The notes below the pieces were generated by a model. It had not been told where the DNA came from and ran no database searches. It worked only from the letters and a program-made list of their open reading frames with translations. A DNA stretch of 45,557 nt. Source: a virus. This document shows positions 10,902-22,060 of the stretch, piece after piece; positions within the stretch are counted from its first letter, which is position 1, and each line of letters begins with the position of its first letter. The position numbers were made by a program, and so were the translations under genes. The stretch is from positions 1 through 45,557 of IMG/VR virus record IMGVR_UViG_3300012920_000074. One strand, written 5' to 3'.

Positions 10902-13007
10902 ATGCCACTAGTTAATTTTAGCGACTTAGATTTTGATCAGATAAAGGAGTCCATTAAGGATTATTTGCGTGCGAACTCCAACTTTACTGATTATGATTTT
11001 GAAGGGTCCAATCTATCAACAATTATTGATACATTAGCATATAATACTTACATCACTTCATACAATGCCAATATGGTATCTAATGAGGTGTTCATTGATA
11101 GTGCAACTCTTAGAGAGAATGTAGTCTCTCTGGCAAGAAATATTGGATATGTGCCCAGATCAAAGAAGGCATCTGCTGCCAGGGTAACATTTACAGTTGA
11201 TGCATCTGCTACTACAGCAGTGACTGTAACACTGAAAGCAGGGTCTGTAATGACCTCTACATCTACACAAACTAATAGATCAAGGAATTACGTCTATTCT
11301 ATTCTTAATGATATCACTGTTCCAGTTAATTCAAGAGGACAAGCAGTATTCAAAGATATTAAGATTTGCCAAGGAACATATATTACACAACCATTTACTG
11401 TAGATGCCAAGAATCCCAATCAGAAGTTTATCTTAAACAATGCCTCTATTGATACTGGATTACTCTCAGTCATTGTAAGAGATACAAAGGATTCTACTGT
11501 TACTAAGAAATTTACTTTATTTGATAGTTTGTTTGATGTAACTGCTGACACCAGGGCATACTTCTTACAAGAGATCTCTAATGAGAGATATGAGTTATTG
11601 TTTGGTGATGGTATTTTTGGTGAGAAGTTAGAAGATAAGAATTATGTTGAAGCAAGTTATATTGTAACAAATGGTCCTATTGCCAATGGCATTGAGAGAT
11701 TTAAGTTTATTGGTAACTTAGAATCAAACAATGGTGATATTATTAGTTCTAGAGTATCAGTCATTACTACTGAGCAAAGGTCTGGTGGTGGTAAGAACAT
11801 TGAATCTGTAGAATCAATCAAAAAATATGCTCCACAAATCTATGCTTCACAGAACAGAGCAGTAACTGCTGCTGACTATGAGGCACTGATTCCTAAGATT
11901 TATCCTGAGGCACAATCTGTTTCAGCATTTGGTGGTGAGGATCTTAACCCACCCCTCTTTGGTAAAGTCTTTATTAGTATCAAACCTTATAATGGTATCT
12001 TCCTTTCTTCTGCCATTAAGGAGAACCTACAAGCAGCAATCAAGAGATATTCAGTTGCTGGTATTCTGACTGAGATTGTAGACCTTAAGTATCTTTACAT
12101 TGAACCTGACTGTGAGATTTACTATAACACAAACCTAACACCTTCTGCTACTGCTGTACAGGATAATGTTACAAAGAGTATTGTAAGGTATTCAGACTCA
12201 TCAGAACTTAACAAGTTTGGTGCAAGATTTAAATTCTCCAAGTTCCAAGGTGTAATTGATAACAGTAGTGATGCTGTTACCTCTAACATCACAAAAGTTG
12301 ATATTAGAAGGGATATGGAAGCACAGTTAAATACTTTTGCAGAGTATGAACTGTGTTTTGGTAATAGATTCTACATTAAGAATCATGGTCATGGTGCTGT
12401 CTATAATGGCACTTTAGTTGGTTATAATATTAGATCATCTGGTTTCCAGGTGGCAGGTATCAATGGTACTGTTTACCTTGGTGACAAGGCAACTGGGGAC
12501 CTCTCAAAGGGTTCTCTGTTCCTGTTTAGATTGAACTCCCCATCAGAACCAATTACTGTAAAACAGAATGTTGGCACAATTGATTACAAAAAAGGTGAAA
12601 TTAAATTAAATCCAATCAACATTATTAGTACCTCTGTTAATAGGAGCACACCACTGGTAGAGGTTTCTGCCTCACCTTTCTCAAATGATGTTATTGGTCT
12701 CCAAGATCTCTATCTGCAACTTGATGTAAATAATACAACAGTTGATGTTGTTCAGGATAACATTGCATCTGGCAATGATGTATCAGGTTCTAACTACATT
12801 GTGTCCTCTAGTTACAGTTCAAATGTTTTGGTAAGGGGAACCCCAATCACAACTGTTCCTGAACTGAGTGCATCTTCAGATCAACCAATAGGTCCCTCTC
12901 AATCACCAGCAAGAGTACCTGGTTCTATTGGATCTGCACCAACTAGACCTTCCTATACTACAACTCGTGTAGCATCATCTTCTTCACCATCTTCCTCAGG
13001 ATACTAA
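10902..13007 (+). CDS. 6: Baseplate wedge subunit gp6
   Basis: 701 residues (T4 gp6: 660). The N-terminus, FSDLDFDQIKESIKDYLRANSNFTDYDFEGS, and the following YNTYITSYNANMVSNEVFIDSATLRENVVSLARNIGY-type region are characteristic of the gp6/Baseplate J-like family that forms the wedge ring. LTAADYE-like text (VTAADYEALIPKIYPEAQSV, around 325) is the conserved J-domain segment. The last 60 residues are Ser/Pro-rich low complexity (SSSSPSSSGY), an extension absent from T4. Immediately after gp25 and twelve bases before the gp7-like gene. Confidence 0.93.
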   Translation: MPLVNFSDLDFDQIKESIKDYLRANSNFTDYDFEGSNLSTIIDTLAYNTYITSYNANMVSNEVFIDSATLRENVVSLARNIGYVPRSKKASAARVTFTVDASATTAVTVTLKAGSVMTSTSTQTNRSRNYVYSILNDITVPVNSRGQAVFKDIKICQGTYITQPFTVDAKNPNQKFILNNASIDTGLLSVIVRDTKDSTVTKKFTLFDSLFDVTADTRAYFLQEISNERYELLFGDGIFGEKLEDKNYVEASYIVTNGPIANGIERFKFIGNLESNNGDIISSRVSVITTEQRSGGGKNIESVESIKKYAPQIYASQNRAVTAADYEALIPKIYPEAQSVSAFGGEDLNPPLFGKVFISIKPYNGIFLSSAIKENLQAAIKRYSVAGILTEIVDLKYLYIEPDCEIYYNTNLTPSATAVQDNVTKSIVRYSDSSELNKFGARFKFSKFQGVIDNSSDAVTSNITKVDIRRDMEAQLNTFAEYELCFGNRFYIKNHGHGAVYNGTLVGYNIRSSGFQVAGINGTVYLGDKATGDLSKGSLFLFRLNSPSEPITVKQNVGTIDYKKGEIKLNPINIISTSVNRSTPLVEVSASPFSNDVIGLQDLYLQLDVNNTTVDVVQDNIASGNDVSGSNYIVSSSYSSNVLVRGTPITTVPELSASSDQPIGPSQSPARVPGSIGSAPTRPSYTTTRVASSSSPSSSGY

Positions 13008-13019
13008 TAAGAATTACAA

Positions 13020-16000
13020 ATGGCAGTAGATAGAGTAAAATTACAGCAAATTGTTGCTAGTCAACTTCCTAGGTACGTTCGTGAAGACTTTCCTCTGCTG
13101 ACAGAGTTCTTAGAACAGTATTATGTGTCACTGGAGACCCAAAGTGGACCTGGTGATATCCTTAAAAACATTGATCAGTATGTAAAAGTTGATGAATTAA
13201 GCAATTTAGAGAATGAAACTGCTCTTACTGCTGATGTTACTTTCTATTCTAGCAGTATTGATGTTCAAAGTACAGTAGGTTTTGTTGATACTGATGGTTT
13301 AATTAAGATTGATGATGAAATTATCTTCTATGAGACCAAAACAGACACCTCTTTTGAAGGAATTAAGAGAGGATTTAGTGGAATTACAACATATACAACA
13401 CCTGGAGTACCTGACAGACTAACTTTTGACTCAACAGAGACTGAATCACACAGTTCAGGTGCCAGAGTTGAGAACTTAAATGTCATTTTTCTCCAAAAAT
13501 TCCTCAAAAAACTGAAAAAACAGGTTACTCCTGGGTTTTCTGAGAGAAATTTCTTTGGAAATTTAGATGAAAGGAACTTTATCTACAATGCTGACAGTTT
13601 CTACAGCTCAAAAGGCACTGATCAGTCCTTTGAAATACTCTTTAGGGCACTTTATGGCGAAGATGTAGAGGTTATTAAACCTTCTCAGTTCCTTTTAACA
13701 CCTTCAAATGCAAATTATAAGGTAACAAAGGACTTTGTTGTTGAAAAACTGCAGGGTGACCCTCTTGATTTGAAGAATTTGACCCTCTATCAGCAGTTGA
13801 CTGGTGCTAGAGGTTCTGTTACCAATGTGCAACAGATTCCATATGACAATTTTCAGTATTATCAGATCAGTATTGACTCTGGTTATGCTAGAGACACTGA
13901 TGTGACAGGTTCAATCTATGGTGAATTTGAACCAGACCCTCAAACTAAGATCTTAAATGAGGTTGGAGCAGGTCAAACCTTCATTGATGTTGATTCCACA
14001 GTTGGTTTTCCACAAAGTGGCACCCTAGAAGTCTTTGATGTTGACCAAAATCTGCTTCGTTTAAAGTATGACACCAAAACATCAACTCAATTCTTCAATG
14101 TAACAGGTGTTGACAACAATATTCCTAAAATAAGTGATATTGCACTTGAAACTTATGCATTTGCCTTTGTTGGATTTAATACAACAGAGCAAGTTAAGGT
14201 AAGATTCACTGGTTCTATCAAAGATTTTGAGCAAGATGAGAAAACTCACTCTTATTTGAAGAATGATACCATTAATTTGAGATCTTTGGGTTATGAAGCA
14301 CCTGGAAAGAAGAATAATAACTGGACACTCAATGTAAAAACTAACTGGCAGGTAAAAACTACCACACTTTTGGACGCAGCAGCATTCCAGTATGGTTTTG
14401 AGTTCTATAATACCCATTTTTTACAAGAAGGTTACTCTGTACTCCTTGAAAATCCTGACAGAACCTTATCATTGCCTGGTGTTGTCTCCAGAGTACAATC
14501 AGATACTGAAATTGTTGTTGCTTTCCAACAAAATTTCTTAACTACTGGCGATTATACAATTGAGAATCAAACTTTAAAGGGTGATTCTACAAAATATTCC
14601 TATATTGAAAAATATACAGCAAACGTACAGAACACTTACGCAAAATATGATGGTTCTACTCTTATTGCTTCAAATAGCATCCCTAAGTACAATAATTTGG
14701 AGACCAATCCTTTTGACAGAAGGATTGTTTTCAGTTCAACCCTACAAAGCACTGAAATATTAGAACTTCCCACTAATGCAACCACTGTTCCTGACCATTC
14801 TTTCTATACTGGTGATGCATTATACTTTGAATCCAATGGAACTGGGTTTGAGGGTGTAACATCAGGTGCATATTTCATCCAAAGAGTGGATGAGAGAAGA
14901 ATTAAACTTTCCAGGTCAAAAGCAGACCTTGCAAGACAGATTTTCATCACTTTTAATGGTTCTGTAACAAATGCATCTGTAACACTTCTTGATTTTTATC
15001 AAAAAGAGATTGCACCACAGGGAATTTACAGAGAAATCCCAAATCCTGTAAATAGAAGCGAAATTTATACAACAAATGCTGGATTTAATGGAATTTTCAA
15101 AAATGGAGTTGAACTTTTAAACTATAAATCTCAAAATAGTGTATATTATGGAAATATTGAAGATTTTACCATTACTGCACCTGGTAAAGGGTATGATGTT
15201 ATCAATCCTCCAGTTTTAGTCATTAATGATGATGTTGGAGTTGGTGCAACTGGTATTGTTAATGTAAGAGGACAACTTGAGAGACTTGATATCCTTGATA
15301 AGGGTCTTGGATACCAACAACCACCATTTATTAGGATTAGTGGTGGTAATGGTTTTGGTGCAGCAGCAGAACCAAGGTTGACTTCCATCAAACATGAGAA
15401 TTCGTTCCTTGCTGATGGCACTTTAGAAGAAACTAGAATTGATATTAACCAAATTACATTCTCAAGTGATCATAAGTTCCTAGATGGTGAAAGTGTCATC
15501 TATGAACCCAGAGGGACAAAGGTAATTGCTGGTCTAATCACTGATTCACAATATTATGTCTCTATCTTCAGTCAAACAGCAATTAAACTGCACAATACCA
15601 AGACTGATGCTTTGGTTGGCATCAATACAGTAGAATTTACTGGTTTTGGTGAGGGTACTCAATTTATTTCAGCAACAGAACCCAAGCAAGTTGTTTCATC
15701 TGTTATTATAACCAATCCTGGTCAAAATTATGAGAGCAAGAAGAGAACAATCCCACAAGCAGGTATAAACACTGCTCTCAACACTGTTAATATCAAAGGT
15801 CATGGTTATCAGTCAAGAGAAATTGTTAGATACAACCCAGGAGACCAACCAATCCCTGGTTTAAAAATTAGTACTGATTATTTTGTTGTTAAAGTTGATG
15901 ATAATGCCTTCTCACTAACAGAAGTTGGTATTGGAACTATTCCAACTAACTTCTTCTTTGATAATGGAGTTATTATTGATTTTAGGCAAGAGGGCAATGG

Positions 16001-19000
16001 TTCATTCAACTATCAACCCATTACTGTCTCTGTAGAAGGTGCTGCTGCATCTTATGATAAGTCATTTGTTGAAGATTTCCAAGAATTGTTCATTATTGAA
16101 TCACCAATTGATGAAAACATCATTACTCCTGTTCAGGTGCTTGCTTGGACTGATACAGAGGCAGAAATTCTTAAAGCACTGAATGTTGATGAGTATTATG
16201 TCTTAGTTTCTGAAGGTGCTAACTGGTTAATTAGTGATGAACCATTTATTGGTAATATTCTCCTTTATGATGCTGAATTACAACCTGTATTCAGAGGTGG
16301 TATCCAATCTATTGACTTACTCAATGGTGGTGTTGGATATGGTTCATCTGAGATCATTGACTTCAGAAGGCAACCCAGTCTAGAGTTCCAATCTGGTAAA
16401 GGTGCTGTTTTACAACCAATTATCTCCAATGGTCAAATTTCAGAGGTAGTTGTTCTGTCCCCTGGTACTGGATATAACTCTCCACCTGACCTTAATGTTA
16501 TCAGTGCCAATGAGACTGGCAATTTTGCTGTTCTTACTCCAGTTATCAATAATGGAGAAATAAAGAGCATATTTGTTGTAAAAGGTGGTGCTGGTTATGA
16601 GGCAGGAAAGACCTCAATTGATGTTATTGCATCAGGTAGTGGGACAAGGACTAATGCAAACATTAGAGGTTGGAATGTAAACCTATTTGAGAGATACTTC
16701 AATAATATCCTTGAAGATGATGGTATTCTTTCAGAAAACCTGTCAAATAAAGAATTAGAGTATGCACACTTATATGCTGCCAGATCTCTTAGAGAAGCAG
16801 CAACTGTTATTGATGGATTTGATAAAGACAACCTTCAATATGGTACATTTGATCTTAGAAAGAATTCTGCAGGTGAAGAAATTGATAATATCTATCATTC
16901 ACCAATTATTGGTTGGGCATATGATGGAAACCCAATTTATGGACCATATGGTTTTGCAAATCAGGATGGAACTGGATTTGTAAGGAGAATGGTCTCTAGT
17001 TACAAGTTAACAACCACACCACAAAACAGACCATCATTTAACATCTATCCTAATGGTTTCTTTGTGGATGATTTTGAATATACTGCTGATGGTGACCTTG
17101 ATGAGCATAATGGCAGATTCTGTGTAACACCTGATTTCCCACTTGGTGTTTATGCATACTTCTGCACAATTAGCAGTGATATTGATTCATCTGGTCCTTT
17201 TAAGAAGTTTAGAAGACCTGTATTCCCATATGTGATTGGAAATACATTTAGATCACAACCCTCTGACTTTAATTACAAAGGAACATCAAATCAAACAGAT
17301 TATGATATTGAGAAGAATGCTTGGTTTAGAAATACCACTAACTATTTTACTAATGCAGGAAGCAGTGGTTACAATTACATCTATAACTCAAATAATGTAA
17401 GAAAGCAATCTGTTGATATTACTGCAACCTCAAGAGGCAGTGTTGACTCTTTAAGAATTATTGATGGTGGAGATAATTATCAAGTTAATGATAACATCAT
17501 CTTTGATGAAACTAACACTGGTGGAAGAAATGCTAGATGGAGAGTCAGTTCTATTAAAGGTGATAGAGTCACCAATGTAAGTCTTGCTACTACTCAATTC
17601 CAGGGTGTAACTTTCATACCTGGTAAGAGTAATTCACAATTTGTTGCATTTGTTCAAGAACCTCATAAATTTGATACAAATGACATTATTAATATTGACA
17701 ATCTTAATGAGGACTTCAAGGGATTTGCTGGTTCTTACAATATTGGAGTAGCAACAGCAAGATACCAACTTATGATTGGTATTCAGTCTGCATCACAAAC
17801 TGGTGTGTCTACCTTTATGACCATTAGAGGTCTTGAGTCATCTTTGTTGAGAGAGAATGATATTCTCACAATTCAGTCTGAAAGAGTAAAAGTTCTTACT
17901 ATTGATAATCTTAGCAGCAGAATTAAAGTCTTAAGAGAGCAAGATAATACTGTTGGTACATCTCACTCTGCTGGTCTTCTCTTTAGAGAGGAAACAAATA
18001 AGTTTGTATTCAACACCTCTGGCATTACCACTACCAAGAGATATAGAAATAATAATCAATACTATTTTGACCCCAATGAGCAAGTAGGACTTGGTTCACT
18101 TGCACAACCTGGAGCAGGTGCAACTCTTGGCATTAAGAACCCAGGTGCAGGAACTACACTTAGATTTGTAAGGGAGCAAATGATATTCCTCCCTAGTCAT
18201 GGAATCTCACCCAACACACCAGTTGTTTATAGCACTGGTGGTAGTGCCAATCCTGTAAGAGCATGGAGTGGTATTGAGACATCATCTATATTCAACTTAT
18301 CAGATAATGTCAACCTATTTGCCACACCTCTTGACAATGATCATATTGGCATCTCAACTAATAAAATTGGAGTAAATTCAGAGGGAACTTATGTAGGTGC
18401 ATTTACAACATTAACTGATACAGGTCTTGAGGGTGGTATATTATTCTTTACTAATGTAGGCACAGGTGATACTCATAGTTTTACTACAAATAGACCAAAT
18501 GTCTTAAAAGGTAGAGTATCTAAGAATGTGGTGACAGTCAGTGTTGCTGACAGTCATGGAATGTCAACTAATGACTTTATTGACTTTGATCTTAATCCAA
18601 AAGACACTGAAACAATCAATGTCATTTACAATACTTACAATAGAAGAATTGTATTTGACCCAGATGTTATTGAGGAAGCAGATGTAAATGCTACCACTAG
18701 CACCTGGACAGTTCCTAAGGATAAGTATCTTCTTGGTGATAAAATTATTTATTCTGCAGTTGAACCATCTGTAGGCATGGTTCATGAGGATATGTATTAT
18801 GTTTATCCAATTGAAGATAATAAAATTAAATTAATTAAGGAGATTTCAGAGGTTGGCAAAGACTTTCCTAAATTTGTAAATATTGGCACTGCTAAAACTG
18901 CTACATTCTCCAGAATCAACCCAAGGTTAAAAGTACAGAAAAACAGAACCTACAAGTTCAATTTGTCTGATTCATCATTGGGATTCACTAATGCATTGAC

Positions 19001-22000
19001 ACCATTCTCTGCATTCTCAATGAAGATTACCACTGATGACAAATATCAGGATGAGTTCTTGGTTGGTGAGGGTTCAGGTGCATTTGAGGTGGAAAGAACT
19101 GGTGATGTTGGCATAACAACAGATGCAAGTCTTAGTATCAGAATTAGTGATAATGTTCCCAAAAACCTATTCTATAAGTTTGATATTGTCAATACCAATA
19201 TTGTACCTTCATTCCAAAAGGAATTAATCATTGATGAGACTGTTCCTCAGTATAATCAGATTAATACAGTACCAAGTAAGTATGATGGAAGACATCAGGT
19301 TGTTGGTGTAAGTTCCAATACCTTCCAGTTTAATGTTCTTAATGTTAAGGACCAAACTGATACTTATACTGAAAGTAATGCCAATATTAGTTACACAACA
19401 AACTCAAGAAGTGCATATGGTCCAATTAGTGATGTAAGTCTTGTAAACAGGGGTGTTGGTTATAAGTCACTTCCTGGTTTTGATAAAATCATCACCAAAG
19501 AAGGTGAAGGGTGTTTGCTTGAACCTCAAAGCACATCAATTGGTCAAATCTTAGATTATAGAGTCAATAATATTGGTTTTGGTTATCCATCAGATAAAAC
19601 ACTTACTGCAGCAGGTAACACACCTGAAATTCTTAAGATTGAACCTCTTGCTCAATTTGATTATATTGGAATTACCTCAGCAGGTGTCAATTATTTTGTA
19701 GACCCTGAATTGGTGGTAATTGATGGTTTAACTAATAAACAAATCACTGATGTTGAACTTAAATTTGAAAGACAAGAGACAGAGGTTGAAATTCTAAAGA
19801 ATACCATCTCACTGAACAATGTTACTCCTAGTATCATCCCAATCAACAATCCAAATGGATTTAGTATTGGTTCAATGTCTTATTTTGAGAATAATAAGAT
19901 TGTTAGACTTTACCTGAACAAGCAATTCAGCACTGCCTCTGAATTCCCATTTGAAGTAGGCAAAAACATAATTGTTGAGAATATTGCCATTGGTTTCAAT
20001 ACTGATGGTAAAGGTTATAATTCTGACAACTATGACTACACACTTTTCCCTGTTACTGGTCTTGATTCCCAATTAGGTGGTTCAGGTGCTTATATTGAGT
20101 ATAGTCTTGCTGATAGTTTACAGAATGGCGAATACCCAGGTAGAGTTGTTACAACTAGGTCTGCCTATGTAACACCTGAGTCATTCTTCCCAATCTTTGA
20201 TATTAAATTGAAGATATCTGACTTCTTTGATGGAGAGACTGTAACTAATGGTGTTTCAGATGGTCATGTTGAGAGATGGGATCCAGTCAGTCAAACTCTT
20301 TATGTTGCTTCTAGTGGATTCTTTGAACCAGGCACTATTATTGAATCTGATAGTTCACAAATTAAATCAAAAGTTAAGGAAAGAAAGAACTTCTTTACCA
20401 CTGTAAGAATTGGTGCAGGTGCAACAGTTGTTGATGGATGGCAGACAAACTCTGGTGTCCTGAATGACAATCTGCAAGTTCTTCCTAACAATGAGTATTA
20501 TCAAAACTTCTCTTATTCAATTAAGTCAAGAATTGATCTTGAAACATGGGATGATGCTGTAAGTGCTCTCAACCATACTGCTGGTTTCCAAAAATATGCA
20601 GATTTGGTTATTGAAAATGAGGCAGTAAGTGTTACCAAACCTGTTGAGATTGATTTAGACACAACTGTTGATATTGTTGGTGAATTTAGTCTAAATTGCT
20701 TCCCTGATTTTGATGCTGCTACAGAAAGAACCATTGAAGTTGAAGGTTCTAAGATTGTATCAGATACCATAGTCTTCAAGAATAAAATTCTGATTGATTA
20801 CTTTGAATCCAAAGGTAATAGAGTTCTTGACATTGATGACCTCAGCAATCCTGCTACTGGATCTGGTGGGGGCGAAGGAGGAGGCGGCGGAGGCGGCGGT
20901 GGTGGAGGTGGCGGCGGAGGCGGCGGTGGCGGCGGAGGTGGTGGTTTTGATGATGACATCAGACCAGAACCTTTTGAACCCATTGCCTTCTTTGACAATG
21001 ATTACACCCATAATAAAATCTTTACTCTTGTTCAGGACACTCAACTCCAAGACAGAAAGCAATGCAGTATGGTAACTGTGATGCAGGATGGCACACAAGG
21101 TTATGTAAACCAGTTTGCTATTGTTGATACTGTTACTCCACTAGGTCATTTTGATTATGCTAAATTTGATGACAATCAATGGTCTCTTGATTTTTATCCA
21201 GTCTCACCTGTATATAATAACTATCAAGTATCCATCTTCTCATTCTCACTATTAAATAATGCTGTTGGTGTGGGTTCCACTCAACTTGGTGATGTGGTAA
21301 ATATTTCATCTGCCTCTACTCAAATATCTGGTTCTAAAACTGAAGTTGTTTCAATTGGTGCTACTTACAGATCTGCTAAATTGATTGTTCAGATTGAGGA
21401 CATTGATAATGATAAGTATTTTGGAAATGAACTTAATGTTGTTCATGATGGTACAAATGTATCCTTGATGCAGTATGGTGACATAACAGCATCTAGTGAG
21501 TTAGCAGGTTTATCTGGATTTGGAACATTTAGTGGAAAAATTGATAGTGGCAATCTTGTAATTGAATTTAATCCAACTGTTGGAGCAGCACTTTCTGTAG
21601 GTGCTTGTGTGATTGCAGTTGCAGATGAGAATGCTAGTGGTATTGGCACTATTGATTTGGATATTTGCAATCTTTCATCATATGCTAAAGATATTGCCTC
21701 ATCTGGAACACCAACTGCTGAAGTCATTGGTTCTTATTATGAACCTGATGCAGCAGGTTACTTCTATGTTTCAGTTGAAGATACAACAAACAATGAGTAT
21801 GAGTCATTTGAATTAATTTCTCTAGATAATATATTTGAAGAAAACTTTGTTGAGTTTGCTAGGGTAAATACTGGTATAACAGGTCTTGGCACTGTTGGAC
21901 TGACATCAACAGGCAATAATATAAATGTAACATTTACTCCTGTTGCAAATATTGATTGTAAGGTCAGAGCATTTGCTTTGACAATGCAAAATGATCTTGG

Positions 22001-22034
22001 TGTCACAGGAATTACCTCTGCTAATCTTGGTTAA
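13020..22034 (+). CDS. 7: Giant baseplate wedge gp7-like protein with YHYH domain and polyglycine linker
   Basis: 3004 residues, about three times T4 gp7. Residues about 10-220 resemble the C-terminal half of T4 gp7: an LPRYVREDFPLLTEFLEQYY helix and FYSSKGTDQSFEILFRALYGEDVEV (about 193-217), matching FYSTKG...LFKVLYNEEVE there. A DEIIFYETKT...GIKRGF module follows the first region. Many GxGY-type repeats lie between about 720 and 1190, and a YHYH-type domain at about 1290-1385 (YHSPIIGWAYDGNPIYGPYG). Residues 2620-2642 are 23 consecutive glycines, separating a C-terminal ~360-residue beta-rich domain. Known: gp7 scaffolds wedge assembly. Inferred: the extra length forms peripheral tail structures. 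Position between gp6 and gp8 supports the call. Confidence 0.8.
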   Translation: MAVDRVKLQQIVASQLPRYVREDFPLLTEFLEQYYVSLETQSGPGDILKNIDQYVKVDELSNLENETALTADVTFYSSSIDVQSTVGFVDTDGLIKIDDEIIFYETKTDTSFEGIKRGFSGITTYTTPGVPDRLTFDSTETESHSSGARVENLNVIFLQKFLKKLKKQVTPGFSERNFFGNLDERNFIYNADSFYSSKGTDQSFEILFRALYGEDVEVIKPSQFLLTPSNANYKVTKDFVVEKLQGDPLDLKNLTLYQQLTGARGSVTNVQQIPYDNFQYYQISIDSGYARDTDVTGSIYGEFEPDPQTKILNEVGAGQTFIDVDSTVGFPQSGTLEVFDVDQNLLRLKYDTKTSTQFFNVTGVDNNIPKISDIALETYAFAFVGFNTTEQVKVRFTGSIKDFEQDEKTHSYLKNDTINLRSLGYEAPGKKNNNWTLNVKTNWQVKTTTLLDAAAFQYGFEFYNTHFLQEGYSVLLENPDRTLSLPGVVSRVQSDTEIVVAFQQNFLTTGDYTIENQTLKGDSTKYSYIEKYTANVQNTYAKYDGSTLIASNSIPKYNNLETNPFDRRIVFSSTLQSTEILELPTNATTVPDHSFYTGDALYFESNGTGFEGVTSGAYFIQRVDERRIKLSRSKADLARQIFITFNGSVTNASVTLLDFYQKEIAPQGIYREIPNPVNRSEIYTTNAGFNGIFKNGVELLNYKSQNSVYYGNIEDFTITAPGKGYDVINPPVLVINDDVGVGATGIVNVRGQLERLDILDKGLGYQQPPFIRISGGNGFGAAAEPRLTSIKHENSFLADGTLEETRIDINQITFSSDHKFLDGESVIYEPRGTKVIAGLITDSQYYVSIFSQTAIKLHNTKTDALVGINTVEFTGFGEGTQFISATEPKQVVSSVIITNPGQNYESKKRTIPQAGINTALNTVNIKGHGYQSREIVRYNPGDQPIPGLKISTDYFVVKVDDNAFSLTEVGIGTIPTNFFFDNGVIIDFRQEGNGSFNYQPITVSVEGAAASYDKSFVEDFQELFIIESPIDENIITPVQVLAWTDTEAEILKALNVDEYYVLVSEGANWLISDEPFIGNILLYDAELQPVFRGGIQSIDLLNGGVGYGSSEIIDFRRQPSLEFQSGKGAVLQPIISNGQISEVVVLSPGTGYNSPPDLNVISANETGNFAVLTPVINNGEIKSIFVVKGGAGYEAGKTSIDVIASGSGTRTNANIRGWNVNLFERYFNNILEDDGILSENLSNKELEYAHLYAARSLREAATVIDGFDKDNLQYGTFDLRKNSAGEEIDNIYHSPIIGWAYDGNPIYGPYGFANQDGTGFVRRMVSSYKLTTTPQNRPSFNIYPNGFFVDDFEYTADGDLDEHNGRFCVTPDFPLGVYAYFCTISSDIDSSGPFKKFRRPVFPYVIGNTFRSQPSDFNYKGTSNQTDYDIEKNAWFRNTTNYFTNAGSSGYNYIYNSNNVRKQSVDITATSRGSVDSLRIIDGGDNYQVNDNIIFDETNTGGRNARWRVSSIKGDRVTNVSLATTQFQGVTFIPGKSNSQFVAFVQEPHKFDTNDIINIDNLNEDFKGFAGSYNIGVATARYQLMIGIQSASQTGVSTFMTIRGLESSLLRENDILTIQSERVKVLTIDNLSSRIKVLREQDNTVGTSHSAGLLFREETNKFVFNTSGITTTKRYRNNNQYYFDPNEQVGLGSLAQPGAGATLGIKNPGAGTTLRFVREQMIFLPSHGISPNTPVVYSTGGSANPVRAWSGIETSSIFNLSDNVNLFATPLDNDHIGISTNKIGVNSEGTYVGAFTTLTDTGLEGGILFFTNVGTGDTHSFTTNRPNVLKGRVSKNVVTVSVADSHGMSTNDFIDFDLNPKDTETINVIYNTYNRRIVFDPDVIEEADVNATTSTWTVPKDKYLLGDKIIYSAVEPSVGMVHEDMYYVYPIEDNKIKLIKEISEVGKDFPKFVNIGTAKTATFSRINPRLKVQKNRTYKFNLSDSSLGFTNALTPFSAFSMKITTDDKYQDEFLVGEGSGAFEVERTGDVGITTDASLSIRISDNVPKNLFYKFDIVNTNIVPSFQKELIIDETVPQYNQINTVPSKYDGRHQVVGVSSNTFQFNVLNVKDQTDTYTESNANISYTTNSRSAYGPISDVSLVNRGVGYKSLPGFDKIITKEGEGCLLEPQSTSIGQILDYRVNNIGFGYPSDKTLTAAGNTPEILKIEPLAQFDYIGITSAGVNYFVDPELVVIDGLTNKQITDVELKFERQETEVEILKNTISLNNVTPSIIPINNPNGFSIGSMSYFENNKIVRLYLNKQFSTASEFPFEVGKNIIVENIAIGFNTDGKGYNSDNYDYTLFPVTGLDSQLGGSGAYIEYSLADSLQNGEYPGRVVTTRSAYVTPESFFPIFDIKLKISDFFDGETVTNGVSDGHVERWDPVSQTLYVASSGFFEPGTIIESDSSQIKSKVKERKNFFTTVRIGAGATVVDGWQTNSGVLNDNLQVLPNNEYYQNFSYSIKSRIDLETWDDAVSALNHTAGFQKYADLVIENEAVSVTKPVEIDLDTTVDIVGEFSLNCFPDFDAATERTIEVEGSKIVSDTIVFKNKILIDYFESKGNRVLDIDDLSNPATGSGGGEGGGGGGGGGGGGGGGGGGGGGGGFDDDIRPEPFEPIAFFDNDYTHNKIFTLVQDTQLQDRKQCSMVTVMQDGTQGYVNQFAIVDTVTPLGHFDYAKFDDNQWSLDFYPVSPVYNNYQVSIFSFSLLNNAVGVGSTQLGDVVNISSASTQISGSKTEVVSIGATYRSAKLIVQIEDIDNDKYFGNELNVVHDGTNVSLMQYGDITASSELAGLSGFGTFSGKIDSGNLVIEFNPTVGAALSVGACVIAVADENASGIGTIDLDICNLSSYAKDIASSGTPTAEVIGSYYEPDAAGYFYVSVEDTTNNEYESFELISLDNIFEENFVEFARVNTGITGLGTVGLTSTGNNINVTFTPVANIDCKVRAFALTMQNDLGVTGITSANLG
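20877..20945 (+). repeat. GGN polyglycine-coding tract
   Basis: 69 bases encoding 23 glycines using mixed GGA/GGC/GGT codons, an extreme G-rich island in an AT-rich genome. The mixture of codons shows it is kept as protein rather than as a pure DNA microsatellite, though slippage of GGCGGA-type units is likely. Confidence 0.9.
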
Positions 22035-22060
22035 TATCTCAACTTTAAACCTTTAAATGA

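Noticed and set aside
20760-21098. Long frames on the minus strand and in other + frames across the polyglycine tract, including a polyproline frame.
   Set aside because: They are shadows of the GGN tract in the 3004-aa gene; in-frame codon use and homology support only the + strand frame.
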